Source of the DNA: Gamsiella multidivaricata
Lineage: Eukaryota > Mortierellomycota > Mortierellomycetes > Mortierellales > Mortierellaceae
Assembly: GCF_025024155.1 (NCBI RefSeq)
Contig: NW_026251762.1
Location: 1-64,000 of the forward strand
Length of the DNA stretch: 64,000 bases
Direction of reading: 5' to 3'
Part shown: positions 23,101 through 33,291 of the stretch, in pieces
How positions within the stretch are numbered: the first letter of the stretch is position 1
Layout: each line of letters opens with the position of its first letter
Position numbers and translations under genes: made by a program
Notes under the pieces: generated by a model
What the model saw: the letters and a program-made list of their open reading frames with translations, nothing else
Databases searched by the model: none
What the model was told of the DNA's origin: nothing

Positions 23101-23632
23101 GTCCTTTGACAGGACTATTTTGTGTGCGAGTTGGGGCGGTTGGTGTCATGGCTTCAGCTGATATTCCTGATGTGGGTGAAGAAGAGACTGCACGCAGAGT
23201 TCGTCTAGGACGAGTGTTGAGATCAGAAGATGGCTTCTCAGGGGCAGCTGTAGCGATATCAGAGCGTCGGGGTCGTCCAGGTCCTCGCTTAGGCGGGTTG
23301 TCTTTGGCCACACTCTGGTTTGTTGGGATAGGCAGGTTATGGTGGGCATGACCGTTGGTGAGTATAGACTGGCTCCCTGAGGGCTTAAGGTCGAGGTTGG
23401 ACGCTTGGCCTAGTTCCGGGCTTTTGTTCGCTGACACGGCTTCCAGCACAGCTGAGTCACTTGCTGGTAAATGTGGTGGAGGACTGGTCGAGCGTGCAAA
23501 GGACACGCCACAGACAGTGCTGTTACTGTTACTGCTGATGCTGGTACCGTCGCTCATACTGCTGGTGGCGGGATGAGTATCGAGGGGTAAGAGTGGGATG
23601 AAGGCAGCATCAGACGATGAGGGCTGGGACAT
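17175..23632 (-). CDS. SWR1: SWR1 chromatin-remodelling ATPase with AT-hooks
   Basis: Catalytic subunit that exchanges H2A-H2B for H2A.Z-H2B in nucleosomes. Exons: 23632-22361, 22257-21619, 21518-18136, 18027-17175 (about 2048 aa). The N-terminal 300 residues hold three AT-hook cores, each RGPGRP (near residues 116-121, 252-257 and 275-280). A HSA-type basic helix follows in exon 2, ending WRYVEGVVKARH. Two acidic repeats carry the Swr1 words DMPIEELLKQYGY and DMSIEDLLNRYAY. The Snf2 domain has DEMGLGKT, DEAHNIKN, LTGTPLQNN, a large insertion, then STRSGGVGINL and DRCHRIGQTRDVHIY. The C-terminus is strongly acidic. The first intron (22258-22360) appears to use a GC donor (AAG|GCAAGT). Confidence 0.93.
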
Positions 23633-23696
23633 GCAAAAAGCGATCCTGGGGTCGTCACGTTCACTGTTGCATCAACATCCAAAAGGTCCGCTGCCT

Positions 23697-25153
23697 TTAA
23701 AGAAATCCAAAAAAGAAAGGGATGTCAAGAATGGGGTAGAATGGGATGGGATGCGATTGGATGGAACTGGATAGAATGGAATAGATGAAAGTATTATGAA
23801 AAGAAAAGTTAGGGTTGTGTGGGAAGAATGAAAAGTGAGTTAGCGATTGGTTGATCGATGCGGCGATCTCCTGCTTGTTTGGGAAGAAGTCACTTGAAGA
23901 AAAAACAAGTCCATCGAACAAAACGCGACCAGGTAGGCAAGAAATAAAAATAAAAAAGTTTGGGGGATACACGCAGCACGAGTTTTCATTTTTGTTGCTG
24001 GACTTGGGGTTGAAAGCGGTTCCAGAATGGGGGTGGTCCTTCTCAGCTCCCTGACATCCTCCGACCACTCCTCCACCTCTACTCTCTTTCTAACCCCTCC
24101 CCCTTCTCGGCACGTCCTCGCCACCGAAAAAACCCTTAACAGACTGTCAGCCACCAATTCTCTGTTCGCCCTGTTCTCGTGGCGCAAGATTCAGGATATG
24201 ATCGTTCAATAGACTCGACAGCACCATGCGAACTGAAAAAACTGGATTTCTTACCATTATTTTGGCACCAGGATATAATGTTTGGGATCCCAAAAAGCCG
24301 TTGTGGCACTAATTTTTGCCATCAATTCTAAATGCATTGTCATTGGTGTGTTGAGGGAAGGGTTGGGATGGGTAATTATCCTGTTCGCCGAGCATAGTCT
24401 GCTTAGTTATGCATAGCACTTTGACACCAGGGCGCCGGTTTACTATGTCGTCTGGGGTCAGATTTACCCGCACTAAACCCATACAACTGAAAGCAGGCCA
24501 TATCTGCCCTTGCCATCAATTTTTTTTTCGTTTTCTGGTTTTACGCCTCTAGAGCTGTACACACCCCGTTCGCCGACAACTGTCTAGACAGAAAGATGCG
24601 TGAAATTCCCAGCTATTATCCATAGGCTATATGATGCTCATCGATAGGCTCATTATGGACAAATGTGTAAAAAACTAAAAAGTATTGCACACATACCCTT
24701 CATTGCCCATATCAGGGTTGGTGCTGAGACTCGCGTGTTACGCTTGCGAGCATCCCGCAGGTGACTCGCACGATTGCCTTGTAGCATGGTTATGCGATAT
24801 CACGTCCAGATCTACGTCGACACGAGCAGGAGGTGCAATAGCGGCGTGAAATAACCATGCTGCAGCCATCAGCGCAACAAAAATTGAGGACCTTGAGAAC
24901 AACATGATGATGTATGTGATATGGGGAAAAGTTGTAGCGAAGCAAGGGACTGAAGGAAAAAGAAAACCAGGGGAGTCAAAGCAAAAGGAACATAGCCCCG
25001 ATTCTAATTCACCACCTATGAGAACTGTCAGGACTCAGCAACAACAGGGCAAGAAGCCAAAAAAGCCAAAAAAGCCAAAAATCGATGATCTTTAAAATTT
25101 TTCTTCTCAGGACTATATCAGTATCTTGTACAGGTCTTCCGTTCTATCGCCCT
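23697..25153. other. Promoter flank of SWR1 and gene-free spacer
   Basis: No credible coding sequence. The first 150 bases upstream of SWR1 are rich in short ATGGGATGG-like words (23735-23790). A repeated aaaagccaa word occurs at 25055-25080. The remainder holds scattered short ORFs without family resemblance. Confidence 0.5.
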
Positions 25154-28028
25154 CTAAAATTTGCTGATGTCTCGTCCAAATAGAGCACGCTTCGACCAAT
25201 CCATGAGAAGCAAGAGTCGTGTCCTAATCGAAACCTGCTCACTGAAGTAAACGGATCGCCAAAGGTATTCGGATCCAAGGCCACCATAAACATAGCCCTT
25301 GCCTAGATCCAAGACTGCCTCGTTGCCACCAATATACGCGAGCGAGCCCAGATGGGTGTAATTGAACTGAGGCAATTTGGCGGCAGCCACAGGATCATCT
25401 TCAATCTCGTGAAGAACGTTGATTCTCTTGCCGACAAACTTGCCCTGCTGGCTGGCGACTTGTGCGGTCTATTAGACAACACAAAACACCGGTATGATGT
25501 GCATTAGCGAGCAACGCTTCAATAGTGCAGTAAAATAATAAGAGACATGGCTCACAAAGCAAATGTACGTACCGCTGGCAAAGCCGTGCATTGCTTCTCG
25601 ACATCGACCAGGAAGGCACGGATTTCATCTAGATCAAGCGTTCCGTTGTGATCTTTGTCGTATTTTTCAAAGACCATGTCCAGACGAGCCAGGAACACTT
25701 TGAGGACACTGTGCTTTGCAATAATCTTGTTGGCGAGATTGTGGAACTCGTCGTAATTCAGAACATTATCTCCATTAGTATCGTTTTCCTGTAGAATCGT
25801 CATCACTTTCTCAACAAAGTGAGGTTGGGCTAGAATACAGATGTAGCGAAATACTCGGTATTAGTCCGCAGCAAATCATAGATCGTCTCACGTAAACTGA
25901 ACAAGGCTCTGTACATGCACTTACGAATCGTGGCACAGTCACCAATGGCATAAACAGTTTCTTCTGGCGCTCCAAGGACGCGTAGATATCCGTCCGTCTC
26001 GATCGCGTGTTTGTTGGACTGAGAGCCCGTAGGGAGTTTTGCCACCAAAGTCTTGACAAGCGGGGTCATGCCCACGCCAGTCGACCAGAGGCAGACGCCG
26101 AATGGCACTTCGTATTCCTTCCCGGTGCTCTTCTCCTTGTATGTGACCGACTTGGGATTGACCTTAACCACTCTGGCATTGGTAACCACGTTGATGCTCT
26201 CGCGCTTGAACTTGGCCTCTGTCATCTCACTGATCTTCAGGTCTATAGTTGCATAAGTGAGTTCAGAAGATAGCGTTAGTGGTCTGCGAGAGTGTTATGT
26301 AACATTACATTTTCGATGATGAGCCAGAGAAATGTCTTGCCGTAGGTATTCAAGATATGTCCCGCGCTCTGGATAATGCTGACCTGCACTTCCTCTGGTG
26401 GGATAGCGGGGAACTATACGGATAACAGCAGGGAATTGGCACAATTGCTTAGGATCCATACAGCAGGGCAACACAGAACAAAATCGACAGATGCAAATGT
26501 CCTTACATAGCCGACCAGGTCTTCATACAAAAAGTCATATAGCTCAGCTGCAAATTCGACTCCAGTAGGACCTGAGAGAGAGGGCAGACAAGCACGATTA
26601 GCCAGATAGTTATCATAGGGACTTTCGACCTGTGTGCACCAATTCCATCGTATCTTACCGCCACCGCAGATCACAAAGCTAAGAAGCTGGCGTCTCTCCT
26701 CGTCAGTCGTCGTGGGCAAACTAGCCTTCTCAAAGTTCTCCATGACCTTCCTTCTGATATCTCGAGCATCTGTGATGGACTTCAAAAAGTTGCAGTGCTC
26801 CAATCCTTGGATGCCGTGCGTCATGGACTCAGACCCAACTGCAATAACGAGTTTATCATATGGGACTATGCGGAATCAACAAGGAACGGTTAGTTCACGA
26901 GAGTCCGCTAGGGTTTACAATGGATTGATTCGACGAAATGAATGATTGGCACAGGTGTTACCATAGAACATTTGCCCCTCGCTGTTATTCACGCCCGAGA
27001 CTTCCACCAGCTGGTTTTCAAAGTCGATGTCCTCTGCGCGTCCTTCGACATAGTATCCACCAAGTTTTGATAAGAGTCTTCTTATTGGCTCAATGAGCGA
27101 CCTATACGAGATATGTGTTCATTTTGTATGAGCAACAGGTTGACTGAAACGCATTTTGGACCCACCATCAGAGTTCCCTATCGCGACCGCATCTCTTCAG
27201 TTACACGTACCTGAGCTCGAGAGTGCCCACGCTGTCCACGGGCAACCAAAAATACGTGTTGCTGTCAGTCATTTACTCACTAATTATCGGTTATGCTTTA
27301 TACCATTGACAGAGGTAGCTTACGTTGCACTTGGTAACAGTGGAGTGAAGAGGAAATAGTTTCTATAGGCACCCAAGAGGCCATGAATTAGTGACGTATC
27401 TCGGGCGCTATCATAACGTGCACAAATCATGATAACCCCAAGCTGGCCACTTACGTCGGGGACACAACCGTGACATGAAACTTTTTAGGGTCCAATTGAT
27501 TGATCACCGAGACGGCCTATACAGCAATGAAGAGTTATTAGCCATACTAGGTCGCCAATTGCCGCGTGTATCCATTGCCAAATGACCACATACACCCCAT
27601 CCGCTTCCAAGGATGACCAGTCTCTGGCGAGGGTCATTCTGATGGATCTCTTCGGCCTTGAGCACGCTGCCACGACATCCGTGCGTTATGACAAGGTTCT
27701 TGGGTCCACCGACGATGTGTTTAGGACGCTTCGTGTGTAGAATGTCGCCCTTTGCCTCGAAGAGAGTATCATAGGTGTACCAGGCCAGACCCCCTGCTAC
27801 AGGTACGCCTGCCGTCATGATAAGCAAGGCACGACCGACGCGGTATAGACGCGAGTGAGGTGGTTTTGGTGGTGATGGAGGGACATGAGAACCTGTCTCA
27901 GTGGCGTAATATCTAAGGACCGTGGGGAACTTTTGGCGACGAATAGTGAAAGGCCTCCGGAACTCTGGAGCTACTGCTCGAGACATCAGGCGTGTAGACT
28001 GCTCCAGAGGGCGGGTAAATCGCAACAT
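25154..28028 (-). CDS. External alternative NADH dehydrogenase (type II) with EF-hands
   Basis: Oxidises cytosolic NADH at the outer face of the inner mitochondrial membrane, passing electrons to quinone without proton pumping. Eleven exons: 28028-27594, 27516-27455, 27362-27324, 27231-27211, 27101-26962, 26865-26659, 26571-26507, 26413-26341, 26242-25925, 25829-25573, 25468-25154 (643 aa). A presequence is followed by one membrane segment (ALLIMTAGVPVAGGLAW). FAD and NADH folds show VILGSGWGA, ICGGGPTGVEFAAEL and YAIGDCA. Two EF-hand loops, DTNGDNVLNYDE and DKDHNGTLDLDE, mark the calcium-responsive external class. The C-terminus (FNYTHLGSLAYIG...LLLLMDW...FGRD) is typical. Exon 4 is only 21 bases; intron 8 (26243-26340) seems to use a GC donor. 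Confidence 0.93.
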
Positions 28029-28179
28029 AATGTGTTTTTGAAAAAGAATGTTATGCGATGGAATCTTATGGAGAGGAATGAGATGGGTAGAATGAGTAGA
28101 ATAAGGAAGGACAATGTGGAGGAACGCGATGTATCAAAATGATGACATAGGTGGACCAAATGTGTTCCGCCCATTGGGC

Positions 28180-29500
28180 CTTATCCGGAAGGAAGTTGTC
28201 CCCTGGACACACACTCACCATCCCAGGGCCATTGCCTCAAATGAAGATCCCACTGCTCTCTGATGATGGTATTCCTTCTTCTATGCATCATATAAAAGAT
28301 GGCGCTCATCCACGGCCATGTATCTGAGTAAATCGCTGGCTGGACCGTAGTCCCAACCCGCATTCAATTGCACGCGCCAAATTGCCTCGATTTATTTATC
28401 AAAGGCATTTCCGGTTGAAGACCAATTGAAGGATGACTTGCGTTTATTACCTTGGAGGCTGACATTCCGTTGCGTTGTCCCTAGTGGCTCCACACTCTCG
28501 TTGCCTTGGATCTATCAACAGTTGCTGATGGATACCAAGAGGTACTCTAATCCAGTGCAAATGATGACCGGGCCTGAAGACTGTACGTACTACGTACAGC
28601 TGGCCTTCCCCGCCTCTTTTTCATTTGCAACAAGGTTCTCCGTTTACCCAAGGGTTCAAAAAAGCGCCTTTTTTCCTGTCTGCAATCGTTTCTTTTAAAG
28701 GACATCAGGAAGAAGCAGATCAAGGTTCGCTTCTCTCCTCTTTGTGACTAGGGAAAAGAAGGAGCACTACGCCAAATGGTGGTAGATGCATGGATGAAAG
28801 TCGGCGGGCTGCTTATGATTCGGCGGATCGGCCGTAAGAAATGTCATGTGTGAGAGGTTATTAAGGTGCGGCCAATCGAGGATTGGCGACCCGTGGCGTC
28901 AAAAACGAAGATAAGTATGAGTTCAGGGGGCAGAGATAGGAGGACGGTACCCTTTCCCGAGCTAGCCCTCCTCTTCGCGCGGCACTTCCCACTTTACTCC
29001 ACATGTGGGCGCTATGGGTGTATGGTAATGGTAGTGATAATCTTTGTTTGATAATTGATTTGATTCGATTCGATTAAACGAACAATCAAAGTAAACAACA
29101 ATGTTGTGTTCTTGGGTTGAGAGAAGGGTCCTCTCCTTCACAGAGTGGGTGTGGAGTGACACCTGGCAGGTAGCAAATGGTGAAGATTACATCGTACTGC
29201 TGAGACTTTGAGTCCTATATGCTCAAGTGCCCCAGCTGTCCGCTCCGCCCTCACAGGTTGTTTGTTTCCCCCCTCCCTGGGACAGGTCGCCCTGTTGGAC
29301 TCTACGATATGCTTTGAAAAAAAAGGAGACCATGTTGCCTCTCTTGCCCTTTGGTTTGTTTCGATGTATTCCTTTCTTCATGTGCTGCAGAGGCAAAAAA
29401 AGAGAGATGGAATGGACCAATGAGAGTACAGAGATGGATTCGAATCTGGCTTGTCGTGCTTTGGCGTGCTTGTTGTGTTCGGAGGTCCGCTTTTCCTGCC
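28180..29500. other. Spacer between NADH dehydrogenase and bZIP promoters
   Basis: A divergent promoter region. No ORF with family resemblance, RNA gene or transposon end was recognised. A CCAAT word occurs near 29416. Confidence 0.5.
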
Positions 29501-29506
29501 CGCCAG

Positions 29507-29514
29507 TATAAAAA
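29507..29514 (+). promoter_or_regulatory. TATA box of the bZIP gene
   Basis: TATAAAAA followed by a long C/T-rich tract (29515-29700). This is a common fungal arrangement with transcription starting in or after the pyrimidine tract. It implies a leader of roughly 500 bases before the main ATG at 30093. Confidence 0.6.
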
Positions 29515-29730
29515 CCTCCCTCCCCCCCCTTCCTTTTTACCCTTCTTTTTTCTTTCCTTCTTCACTCTTTTCACTCCCCTCAGCTGCCTTCTTTTTCACT
29601 ATCGAAACTACACATCGCATACTCTTTATTCTTGACCTTTTTTTTTTTTTTTTTTTTTTGTCTTGACCACTTTTTTTTATTTTATTTTTTATTATCTTCA
29701 GCCCATTTCCACTTTCAGCATATCGCCAAG

Positions 29731-29751
29731 ATGTCGTCCATTATCGTTTAA
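29731..29751 (+). promoter_or_regulatory. Upstream ORF 1 of the bZIP gene (6 codons)
   Basis: ATG to TAA encoding MSSIIV in the presumed leader. Very short first uORFs permit reinitiation in GCN4-type control; the role here is inferred. Confidence 0.5.
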
Positions 29752-29885
29752 ACGTTTTGCTTCTCTCGCATCCCTTTCTTATCTCAGTGAAAACTATCAT
29801 CAGTGAAAACTACTACTCGTTGTCAATCAACTCTCTCATCAAATCTCAATCTCAGTCTTAATATCTTATCAATCTCATTATCAAA

Positions 29886-30002
29886 ATGGCTCCCTCGTGC
29901 CCCCCCTCCCACCCCAGTGCTCAGACAAACAAGAAACACAACAGATTCAACGAACCAAAGTCGTCCTTCGATAGACATAGACCATTCCCACAACCATCCT
30001 AA
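29886..30002 (+). promoter_or_regulatory. Upstream ORF 2 of the bZIP gene (38 codons)
   Basis: ATG at 29886, in context caaaATGG, closed by TAA at 30000-30002, 90 bases before the main start. The peptide is Pro- and Lys/Arg-rich. A longer second uORF close to the main ATG is what is expected of an inhibitory uORF in CPC-1/GCN4 control. Inferred from layout only. Confidence 0.5.
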
Positions 30003-30092
30003 ACAAGCGACCCATTATTCCTTTGAATTACCCCATCCTTTCTTGAAAAGAAAAAGAGACCAATTTTAAACCCCCAAAAAATCTACCCAAAA

Positions 30093-31461
30093 ATGACCAC
30101 AACCAACACCTTCAACGCTTTCAACGCCGGCACTGCCGAGCGCTTGATGAAGTCTGCGGATTCCCTTGACTTTGCCCTCCAAGGTATGTTATGTGTCTGC
30201 TCTGCTCTCAATTTTTTTAAGGTTGCCAGAATGACAGATATGAGTAATCGGACTGCTGTTTGATGTCTGCCACAAAACACTAAATAAATAAATCTGATTT
30301 TTGATTGTAGGCGCAAACAAGAAGAGCACCGCCGCCGCCAGCACCTCTCGACAGGGCTTCATTGACTTTGGCAGTTTGGATGCCATCTTTGGCACCAGCG
30401 ATCTCTCAGCTACCCTCTTTGATGACTGGCTCGCTAACGATCTTCAGCAGGTCGGCTTTATGAGCCAGGACGAGTCCTTGTGCTCCTCCGATTCAGACTC
30501 GAGCAGCAACAACAGCCCGCGTATCTCGAATGAGAGCGACTCGCCCGTCGTTGGGTTCGACTCGATTGCCTCGGATACTGAACTGATCCAGTCGACGGAT
30601 CTTGATGCTTCCATGGCTCTCTTCCCCGAGGTCCAGCAGCCCTCGAACACTGGCCCCATCTTTGGATTCAGCGCTTCCGCCGCCGCCGCTGCCACGGCTA
30701 CCCCTGCCGCGTCCATGTTGCCATTGACCCCTGAAGCCGTGCAACAGGCCGCCGCAGCATTGAACATACCCTGGAGCAAGTCCTTGGAGACTGCGGTCTT
30801 GGCCCAGTCGTTGTTGGCTTCCATTCCCATGGCTCTCCAGATGCCATTGAGACACGCAACTGCTCCGTTGAGCCCCATTGCGCCTGCCACGCCCGCTGCC
30901 CATGCACCTATTCCTTCGCCCGTTATGTCGCCCAGGCACACTGACCGCGCGATGACGCCAATCTCGCCAGCGACTCCTGCTGCCTCGGAGCGTGCTTCAT
31001 CCGCGACCCCCTCGGTTGCGCCTTCCACTCCTAGGTTGTCGCTCTCAATCTTGAGTAGCACCCAGACGCCCGTCCCTGGAACGAACTCTGTCAAGGCCAC
31101 GACCTACAAAAGCGCCTACCGCTCTGCGTCGCTTCCCCGCGGCAGCTTGAAGCGCGACCGGGCGTGTGAGGAGCCACCATCGGTCTTGGATGGCAAAGAC
31201 CTTTCCGAAATGGACGAGGTCGCGTTGAAGCGCGCCAAAAACACAGATGCAGCCCGTCGTTCGCGTCATAAGAAGTTGGTCAAGATGGAGGGTTTGGAGC
31301 AACGAGTTGCCGAATTGGAGGTCGAGAACTCGATGTTCGAAGCCAAGTTGAACGAGGTTGAGTTGGAACGATCGTTGTTGGCGGACAAAGATCAAATGCA
31401 ACAGGCGCGCATCCAAGAATTGGAGAAGATGCTCGCATCATTGAGGGAGAAGCTGTACTAG
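30093..31461 (+). CDS. Gcn4/CPC-1-like bZIP transcription activator
   Basis: Probably the regulator of general amino-acid control. Exons 30093-30183 and 30311-31461 (413 aa). The N-terminal half carries acidic and aromatic activation-type stretches (FIDFGSLDAIF, ATLFDDWLANDL). A long Ala/Pro/Ser/Thr-rich middle follows. The C-terminal bZIP has the Gcn4-type basic region LKRAKNTDAARRSRHKKLVK and a leucine zipper with heptad Leu/Met residues up to the final EKLY. Basic-region residues that contact DNA (Asn, two Ala, two Arg) are kept. Two uORFs in the leader support Gcn4-type translational control. Another bZIP subfamily is possible because the zipper alone is not decisive. Confidence 0.85.
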
Positions 31462-31685
31462 GTGCCCTTTCTTTACACATGTCATTATTATCAGTTCATA
31501 TATCCGTTTATTGAAAGAATAAAAAGAAAGTGAGATATAAAGCCTCATGCCCAGGCAACTCGCGCAGGAAAAGGACCAAGTGCTGGTCTGGCGTCGAGCG
31601 AAATTCAGATTTATTCACATAATATTACAATGAGGTGTGCAGTAAACGATCCATAGTACAACCAAGTTTGTGGCCTGGCAGGTCT

Positions 31686-32792
31686 CTAAAATTTGTTGTC
31701 AATAAGTCCATGATCCCGTCGATACTTGATAATATCCGCGATCGTGATCAACTTGATGCCATGCATCTTCGCAAACTTGTAGCAATCATCTCTGCGGGCC
31801 ATAGAGCCATCACGGTCGTTCACCAACTCGCAGATCACCGCCACGGGCTGCAGCTTGGCTAGATTGCACAGATCGACCGAGGCCTCCGTATGACCGAACC
31901 GACGTAGCGTGCCACCCTCTGCATAGCGTAGAGGGAGGATATGCCCGGGCCGATTAAAGTCCTTGGCGGTCTTTGTTGGATCTGCCAGAGAGCGGGCGGT
32001 AAGGGCCCGGTCGTGGGCAGATATGCCGGTAGTTGTACCGTGGGCATAGTCAACCGAGACCGTATAGGCGGTCTTCATGAGCTCTTGGTTGTTGGGAACC
32101 ATCAGAGGCAGCTCGAGTTCCTTTAGCCTTGAGGCGACGGTTGGCACACAGACGTAGCCACTATTTTGCAAAATGTAAGCGCTGGAGCGTTAGATAACAA
32201 ATAAAAAAATAAAAGCAGCGATATCCCTCTCTCCTAAATTGCGCGCAGCTCTTCAGTGTGTTCGTTGTTGCGAGATGTGGTATTATCTATACTGTTCCTG
32301 TTTCTTGTTGATGTGAGAAGAAATAGATGTTGGGCTGTTGCAAGTTGACCGTGGTTGCTTTCCCCTTACGGTATTGCCTTGCGGATGGTGGTTCTGTCGC
32401 TTTGGGCGCATTTTTTTTTTTTTTTTTTTGCCGATCCGAGAAAACACATTGCCGTTGTCTGATGCCCCTTGACTCAAAAGTCTGACAAAGAGAGCAAAAT
32501 CGACTCGCTTGTACCTTGAATGGCGGATCAAAAATGCCATTTGCTCGGTCGTTATCTTCTCGGCCGCAATAATTAGATCGCCCTCGTTCTCACGGTCCTC
32601 ATTGTCGACAGCGATCACAAACTTGCCCTCGGCTATAAATTGAGAAATGCAAAGGCTGAATATTAGAAGATGAGAATAAACCACCAAATGAAAGCCCTCC
32701 TTCGCAGTGGAGCTAAAGAGTCCATTCTTACCAAAGTCTTTGATAGCGTCTTCGATAGAATCGAACCGGACGTGTGACATTTCTTGGACCAT
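31686..32792 (-). CDS. RIB3: 3,4-dihydroxy-2-butanone 4-phosphate synthase
   Basis: Converts ribulose 5-phosphate to the four-carbon precursor of riboflavin plus formate. Exons 32792-32732, 32632-32515, 32160-31686 (217 aa, usual fungal size). The acidic active-site loop [11 protein letters not shown], the [11 protein letters not shown] segment, [15 protein letters not shown] and the [11 protein letters not shown] block are present. All known catalytic positions in these motifs appear intact. The last exon runs convergently towards the bZIP gene with 225 bases between stop codons. Intron 2 (354 bases) contains a long A/T homopolymer run near 32411-32428. Confidence 0.95.
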
Positions 32793-33291
32793 GTGGGGTA
32801 CGATATGATGAACAGAGGTGAAACAGGCTGGATCGTTTGCTCGATAGAAATTGGTAGAGCTGGAGCTGAGTATGGTGGGATTGAGGTAAACGTAAATAGA
32901 CTGAGAGAGAGTTGAAAAAAGTGGAAAAGTGGGGTTTGGCCAGTGGTTTTATATCAACTCTCTTGGTCCTGTATCCTGGTTCTGGTTGTCCTACCCGAGC
33001 GCACAAGTCCGATTCAGCAGATGAGCAATTGGTTCATTTACTTTGCAAGTGAAGTGGCTTTTTGTTCTTGGTTCCCCCTTCGCCGCAATGTATAATGACA
33101 AATCGCCATTGATTTCAAATGCCTTCAACTCTATTGCGAGTAGTAGAGGACCTCGCGTTGTAGTTGAAGATGGAACAACGGAGAAAACAATCAAACAGGC
33201 AAACGTGCAGCATACAGCTGTCGCGTTTTCACTTTCATTGTTGTGGAGCAGAATGCGTTCACGTAAAAATGGGCTTTTATTCGCATACTGC

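Noticed and set aside
29425..29465. Possible tRNA T-arm (attcgaatc word)
   Set aside because: The flanking bases do not form a T stem and no matching acceptor or anticodon arms were found.
29803..30069. 88-codon ORF in the bZIP leader
   Set aside because: It starts at GTG, not ATG; the ATG-initiated uORFs in the leader are better candidates.
30444..31100. 218-codon minus-strand ORF
   Set aside because: Shadow of the Ala/Pro-rich part of the bZIP gene.
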